DNA from: Amoebidium appalachense
Lineage: Eukaryota > Ichthyosporea
DNA length: 64,000 bases
Assembly (NCBI GenBank): GCA_963693365.1
Contig: CAVNZM010000001.1
Location: forward strand, 16,120,001-16,184,000
Direction of reading: 5' to 3'
Shown in pieces: positions 37,056 to 64,000 of this stretch (positions are counted from its first letter, which is position 1; each line of letters starts with the position of its first letter). Position numbers and translations under genes: made by a program. A model generated the notes under the pieces. It was not told the DNA's origin. It worked only from the letters and a program-made list of their open reading frames with translations, and ran no database searches.

Positions 37056-39661
37056 GTGTATGTATGCGTGTCCGCGTGTGTGTGCTTTGTGCCCATGTGA
37101 TTCTGTTGCTTGTATTCGGTGGAGTTTATAGGTCCTGTGGGAGTAAAGTAAAGAGTGCCAACACGATGCTCGAGTAACGTGCGGCCATGTGTGTCTGCTT
37201 TCACACCCGTTGCTTCACAAGTTATTACGCGGTGGTGGACTGGGTTGATCGCAGATAAGGAAGGGAAGGGGGCAGGGCGGGGGGGGGGGGGGGGGGGGGG
37301 GGGAGGGGGGGGGAAAGGAGGGGAGACGGAGACGGAGAGGGAGGGGGAAAGTCGTGTGCATGTGCTTGTGTAGGTACACGTGTCAGTCGTGTGTGCCTGT
37401 GTATGCCTGCAACGTGCGGTATGACAAAAGCTTGAGGTGCTGACTAACACCTTTTGGAATGCACCACCATGCTTGCAGCCATATGTGACTCTCTGTGCAA
37501 ATCTATGTGAATGTGTGTACCGTGTGCCCGTACATCTTTATGTGCGTGTGGGTGTGTTTGTGCGTGGGCTTGCGTGTGTGTGTACGTGTGGCACCCGTGT
37601 ATGTGCGTGTTTGTGCTTGCACCTGCACTTGTGTGTACACGCTGAGTTGGACGTGCAGGTGCATGTGTGTGTGTGTTCACCGTGCACACGTGCCTACATA
37701 CTACAATATGTCTGTGCATAGCGTCTCTACATGCATTTGCCCTTTTCCCCTTCTCTTGCTTGTACCCATGCCTCTATATCATTTTTCTATATGCACGGCT
37801 CACCCAGTATGTGTGTATGTATATAGCAGCAAACACCCACCAGCTAACATGAGTGCACACAGGTACATGCCCATGTTGGAAACCTTTTTTTTAAGGCCAA
37901 CTCTCCAACATCTATTTCTACTATACCCCCATCCCCCCCCCCCCCCCCCCCCACCCCCATCACCCGGGGCCCCCTCCCTCCCCCCCCCCCCCCCCCCCCC
38001 CCCCCCCACATACACCCGTCTCCTCATCGTCACCCTTTCACACACAACGTCGTCCCCTCTTTGCCTCCTCCCGACCCTTTCCCCACACCCCTCACACAAA
38101 GGACAGCGCACAAACCCACATACCCATCCACATGCACCCATCCAAAAGCACCACCCCAGCCACCCGAAATTCACACACCAACATCGAACTCGAACAAACA
38201 CAAACAAACAAACAAACAAACAAACACACACACACACACACCCACACCCACACACACCCACACACCCACAAGCCCCCCCTCCCCCGCCCCCAAACACACA
38301 CACACACACACCTGCACGAAGGTAGCATACTGCTGGTTCTGAAACGTCTGCTCGTGTATCAGCTCACCAGGTGCCCTCTCATTGAACGTGAGCTCATCCT
38401 CCGGGCCCACCAAGTAGAGCTGCAGCACAGATGTAGTGCCGGCAATGTACCCGGCAACTATGTACTTGCGGTCTCCCCCCGGGCTGCTCATCGTGTATGT
38501 GCTCTCTCGTTCGCGATCACGATCTGAACGACGGGAGTTCTGGCGGCTGCCCAAGTCCGGTTAAGCAAAAAAAGGAAAAGGGAAAGGTGTGTAGGGTGGG
38601 TCGGAGCATGGGAAACGGGCTAGGGGGAGAAGAAGGGAGGGAGGGAGGAAGGAAGTGGGGGGGGGGGGGGGGGGGGGGGGGGGGGAAGGAGGGAGGGAGA
38701 GAGGACGGGAAGGCAGGCTGGAAGGGAGGAAGGGAGGGAGAGAGAAAGGAGGGAGGGAGGCGAGAGAGAGAAGGGGGGGGGGAGGGGGACAGAGAGAGAG
38801 AGAGAGGGGGTCTGGGAGAGAGAGAGAGAGAGAAAGAGAGGAGTGGGAGACAGGGGGGCGGGCGGGGCAAGGGGGCAAGGTGGGTGGAGGGAAAGGGAGG
38901 TGCTTGTGCTGCGGAGGTTGGGGTGGAGTGGTAGATTGAGAAGAAGGGGGGAAGAAAAAGAGCAAGGCAGGGGGGCTGCACTAGTATTGAAACGGACGAA
39001 GGCCAAGGAGGCCGGGCGAGAGTGTGTGTGCAATAGAAAGAAATCAACATAAGATGCAAAGTGACAAGAGAGAGGGGGAGGGGAATAAACGACCACGGGG
39101 AGGGAGTTTGGAAGGGAGAGAGAAGAGTAGGGCAATGTAGACAAAGAACCCTATAAAAAACAAGCAGTGGACCAAGGGCAGGAAGACATAGGCTGAACAG
39201 AAGATAAACGAGCGGAAAGCAAAGAAAGGCACGGGCAAGAGCATGCACGAGCATGGGTTTAAAGCACCAAAATGAATCGGCGGGGAGGCACAGAGGGTTG
39301 GTGCTATGGGAAAGATGCCCGAGAACTTCTAAAAAAGAACGCCAAGAAGAGAATCTACCGGACACAACTCTGCACAACAAAACAAGTCGTAGGCCGTACT
39401 GCACCCAATAGTGTCATCAACCACTTCAAACCCTACAGCACCAACCTGGTAAACCCGGTAATATTGCAGGTTGCCATGGTATCCACATGAATCATATACT
39501 CTATAGTAAACCCCTTTCCCCCTCCCCCCCACATTCCCCCCCACCCTCCGCCCTCCCCTCCTTCCCTCCCCTCCCTCCCTCCCCCCTTCCCCTCACCGCC
39601 ACTTCCCCCTCACTCTTGCCCACCTTGTGGACAGCTGATGAGCCAATGTTCTGTTGGGCAT
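29738..39661 (-). CDS. glk: Glucokinase (bacterial Glk family) with C-terminal membrane anchor
   Basis: Phosphorylates glucose with ATP. Exons, high to low: 39661-39624, 38546-38312, 36689-36414, 35506-35467, 34452-34228, 32313-32147, 31407-31299, 29938-29738; 429 residues after removing one extra base in the C5 run 34280-34284. Motifs: GYIAGTT at 45-51, where Glk proteins have [20 protein letters not shown] with catalytic Asp159; GAGTGLG at 191-197; [14 protein letters not shown] from 214; [13 protein letters not shown]; then a YITG-type glycine turn and KGRVSPI. The last exon adds [16 protein letters not shown], a tail anchor, so the enzyme probably sits on an organelle surface facing the cytosol. 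Met32 (ATG at 38491-38489) is an alternative start; the upstream ATG has a strong GCCACCATG context. Exon phases agree throughout. Divergent from the kinase-like gene at 40388. Confidence 0.88.
30697..30823 (+). repeat. Dispersed repeat, copy A (partial)
   Basis: Shares GTACGAAGTAC and GCAGAGCCCATCCTCAGGGA with the copy at 60375-60660. Truncated by a G tract. Lies in a glk intron. Confidence 0.6.
31155..31275 (+). repeat. 23-bp minisatellite
   Basis: Five near-identical units GTCTGCTACATGCACGTGTG plus TGT, just downstream of the glk exon 31407-31299, inside an intron. Confidence 0.85.
32656..33160 (+). repeat. Dispersed repeat, copy B (diverged)
   Basis: Contains GCAGAGACCATTCTCAG and CAGAGCACATCATCAGG, and near its end CCCGTCTTGGCCAAAGACGA, matching the end of copy C with a changed hairpin loop. 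Interrupted by G-rich DNA at 32760-32880. Confidence 0.5.
34455..34532 (+). repeat. (GT)n microsatellite abutting a glk splice acceptor
   Basis: On the gene strand this is (CA)n followed directly by CAG and the exon starting at 34452. Confidence 0.9.
35640..35825 (+). repeat. (GA)n and (GGGA)n compound repeat
   Basis: About 45 bp of GA repeats, then about 80 bp of GGGA/GGAG units, then GA repeats again, in a glk intron. Confidence 0.85.
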
Positions 39662-40387
39662 GGTGGCTGCCTCGGCACGAATGAGTGCCGTGGCTGACAG
39701 ATTAGACTGTAAGAACGAAATATACCTTAGAAAATAATGGGGTAGTAGCGAGTTGTGCTGTGCGTTTTAGCTGGGATGAAAGGAAGGTTGCTTGTGTTCT
39801 GCCTTTGCTCCTGTTGCTTGTTACAAGTGAATGTGTGGTTGTTTGATGTGTAAAATGACCCGTAAAAATAGGCTCTAGACACACAAAATTTTGTATGTAA
39901 ATACAAAGTTTTACAAACCTTAACAAGACATGGTAATACTGCAATAAAAGGCTCCTTTTCCCAACTTGAACAACAGGAAGGTACACACAGGCACACAAAA
40001 CACACGGCGCACGGACAGACTTGGCGCCGAAGGCAGACTGTTCTGGTGTAGTGCGCACATACCAAATCGAGCAATGGCCATATAACAGCCAATCAAAAGG
40101 GCATAAGAAACAACCCTATATGGTAATCTACCGTTGAAGCACCATTTCAATTTGCTTCAACTGCTAGTCTATAACGGTAGACTAATAGATATCAGTTAGA
40201 ACTCAACATACTGCGACCTAGAGTTCAATAATGACGACTTTAGTCACAGACTATCCCTCTACTCGTTTTGTCGGGCTAGCAAGCACTCAAACTTTGCTCG
40301 AGAGGCCGCGCACGCAGGGCACAACATGGCACGATCCTTTTTCACCCTTTAGATGTTGGATGGATGCCAACCTTTTTCACCCTTTAG
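39662..40387. promoter_or_regulatory. Divergent intergenic region between glk and the kinase-like gene
   Basis: About 0.7 kb separating two start codons on opposite strands. It holds CCAAT at 40079-40083 and a 20-nt tandem copy (CTTTTTCACCCTTTAGATG near 40338 and 40372) directly before the right-hand ATG. A possible 5' exon of glk reaches 39706. No TATA box that I trust. Confidence 0.45.
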
Positions 40388-51708
<11,321 letters not shown>

Positions 51709-52641
51709 AAAAACTGGAGAAACGAGTTTACTCCGAGTAAAAGCGCACGAAGCTTTGCGGAGTTCTCGAAGGAATCAATCATCTAAAGTGCTTTCTGCTA
51801 GTCGAGATTTGAAGAATCAAGCAAAGCATAACTTAAAGCAGGTATGGATGCTCATAGCCAAAAACCAGTATTGAATCAAATATAAGGAATTACCATATTC
51901 CATGTTCTTCTTGTTACAGTTGCTCAAAATTCAGAATAAAGTGGCCAAATTGATCGGTGGATGTTCAAAGCCTTTTTAACAGGGGCCAAGACGCTGATGA
52001 GGAGTTTACGCTGTTTACTCGAGGCAAAGACTGATGAGTCATATGAAGGAAATAACTGACAAATGAAACACTCTTGCGCTTAACCATATATGGGATGGTG
52101 CGAGATAAGCCAATCATATCCGATGACGTCACAGCACAATCACGTAATCCCGGCCTGTCTCAGCGCGAGGTGTTCGTTTTTTTTGTCGGTGCTGTACTGG
52201 GCCAGCCAGCCTTCACGTGACAAAAGCATATATTGTTTACTCGTGTGTTTTACATATTATATCTAATAAAAGCCAAAAAAAGAAAGAAAGAAAGAGAGAA
52301 TGAAAGAATTAAGAAAAAGGCTTCAGCCAACCTACAGGCAGTTTGTAGACTATGCTTCCATAGGTGTTATCTGGTATGAAGTATGACGGCCAAAGCTTTT
52401 ACTAAAGGGAAGACTGAAAACGAAAAAAAAAAGAAAAAAATCCGATTCGTCATCAGCTTTTACACAAAAAGGTTGATTGATCAATCAAAGTGCAAAACAG
52501 TCAAATCAACCAATCCAAGAAAAAAAGACACCTTTACCGTTGAACTTTGCTACAACGAGGACTACTATCCAACTGGAATTCACCTTCACGTCACATTATC
52601 AAGCTAACAGTAGTGGCAGCAACCTATATTTATCGCCAAAT
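51709..52641. promoter_or_regulatory. Upstream region of the ankyrin gene / 3' flank of ileS
   Basis: Unique sequence between the ileS stop and the ankyrin start codon. CCAAT at 52110-52114 and the palindrome TGACGTCA at 52124-52131 lie about 0.4 kb upstream of the ankyrin ATG. A 74-codon frame at 52383-52607 (+) is Lys-rich and unsupported. Confidence 0.4.
52124..52131. promoter_or_regulatory. CRE-like palindrome TGACGTCA
   Basis: Exact match to the bZIP/CRE consensus, 10 bp from a CCAAT box, in the ankyrin gene's upstream region. Confidence 0.4.
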
Positions 52642-63569
<10,928 letters not shown>

Positions 63570-63583
63570 CTGTACGTGTACGT

Positions 63584-63614
<31 letters not shown>

Positions 63615-63956
63615 GGGGGAGGGGGAGGGGGGTGTTTATGTGTGTGTGGGGGGAGGGGAGGAGGGGGGTGGGAGTGTGTGTGTGTGTGTGTGTGTGTGTC
63701 GTTTTTATGGATGTGTGTGGGCATGTGAGTGGTTGTGATATTTATGTGCATGGATGTCTGTAATTCTTTCCTACTGCTCCATCTTAATATTGGTGGAGGT
63801 TAGGAACACCTCACTATTAGGCCCGGAGGGGCAGGGGGGAGGGGCTCGTTTGGCCATTTGCAGTGCAATCCGTGGTCCTTTGTCTACACAAGTCACAAAG
63901 CGACTAGGCCAGCTCACGAGGTGAATGCTTATACCCCTCCAAGGAGATTGTCAGTC

Positions 63957-63989
<33 letters not shown>

Positions 63990-64000
63990 CTCCCTCCCTC
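63570..64000. other. ileS intron running off the window
   Basis: A short GT array (63579-63598), a G tract (63599-63619), a second GT array near 63675-63698, unique DNA, and a (TC)n array at 63958-63987. No further exon recognised. Confidence 0.55.

Noticed and set aside
52031-52070. Hammerhead-ribozyme-like CTGATGA ... GAAAC
   Set aside because: The pairing segment is separated from GAAAC by unpaired bases and no flanking helices form, so the core is not satisfied.
52383-52607. 74-codon Lys-rich frame
   Set aside because: Starts in A-rich DNA, lacks motifs and overlaps the ankyrin gene's upstream region; not supported.

Overview
The window is nuclear DNA of a microbial eukaryote, probably an alga or related protist. 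The reasons are spliceosomal GT-AG introns, an AP2/ERF-type DNA-binding protein, a bacterial-type glucokinase, an organelle-type isoleucyl-tRNA synthetase and a Ty1/copia retrotransposon. I cannot name the species. The DNA is very rich in (AC)n/(GT)n microsatellites and in pure C or G tracts of 20 to over 70 nt. Most apparent long reading frames in those tracts (poly-Pro, poly-Gly, His-Thr, Cys-Val) are artefacts and are not annotated.

Layout. 1-2.5 kb: an AP2-domain gene (+). 2.5-9.6 kb: no gene seen, mostly low-complexity repeats. 9.6-10.75 kb: an intronless hypothetical gene (-). 10.75-15.9 kb: no convincing gene; it holds a perfect 29-bp hairpin and C/G-tract DNA. 15.93-28.37 kb: a nested mobile region. 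A giant palindromic element has arms of about 2.2 kb and more and carries a GC-rich hairpin module at each outer end and once in its centre. Its left arm alone was later invaded by a copia element (16109-22493, LTRs with no difference seen) and by a poly(A)-tailed retroposed segment (22931-23417). The right arm keeps both empty sites.

28.4-64 kb is the gene-bearing half. glk (-, 29738-39661) has 8 exons and a C-terminal membrane anchor. A P-loop sugar/nucleoside kinase-like gene (+, 40388-45489) has 9 exons and sits head-to-head with glk. An ankyrin-repeat membrane protein (-, 46566-51708) has 5 exons. ileS (-, from 52642 to beyond the right edge of its visible exons at 63569) is an organelle-type isoleucyl-tRNA synthetase whose N-terminus lies outside the window. 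I built the exon models by hand from splice sites, reading-phase continuity and family motifs. For glk, the kinase-like gene and the ankyrin gene the summed exon lengths are multiples of three, after one single-base homopolymer correction in glk and one in the ankyrin gene.

Two genes plausibly act in sugar or nucleotide phosphorylation (glk and its divergent neighbour) and share about 0.7 kb of upstream DNA. The most unusual features are the nested palindrome, splice sites lying directly against dinucleotide repeats, a tail-anchored glucokinase with an altered phosphate-binding motif, and recurrent single-base frame breaks inside coding homopolymers.
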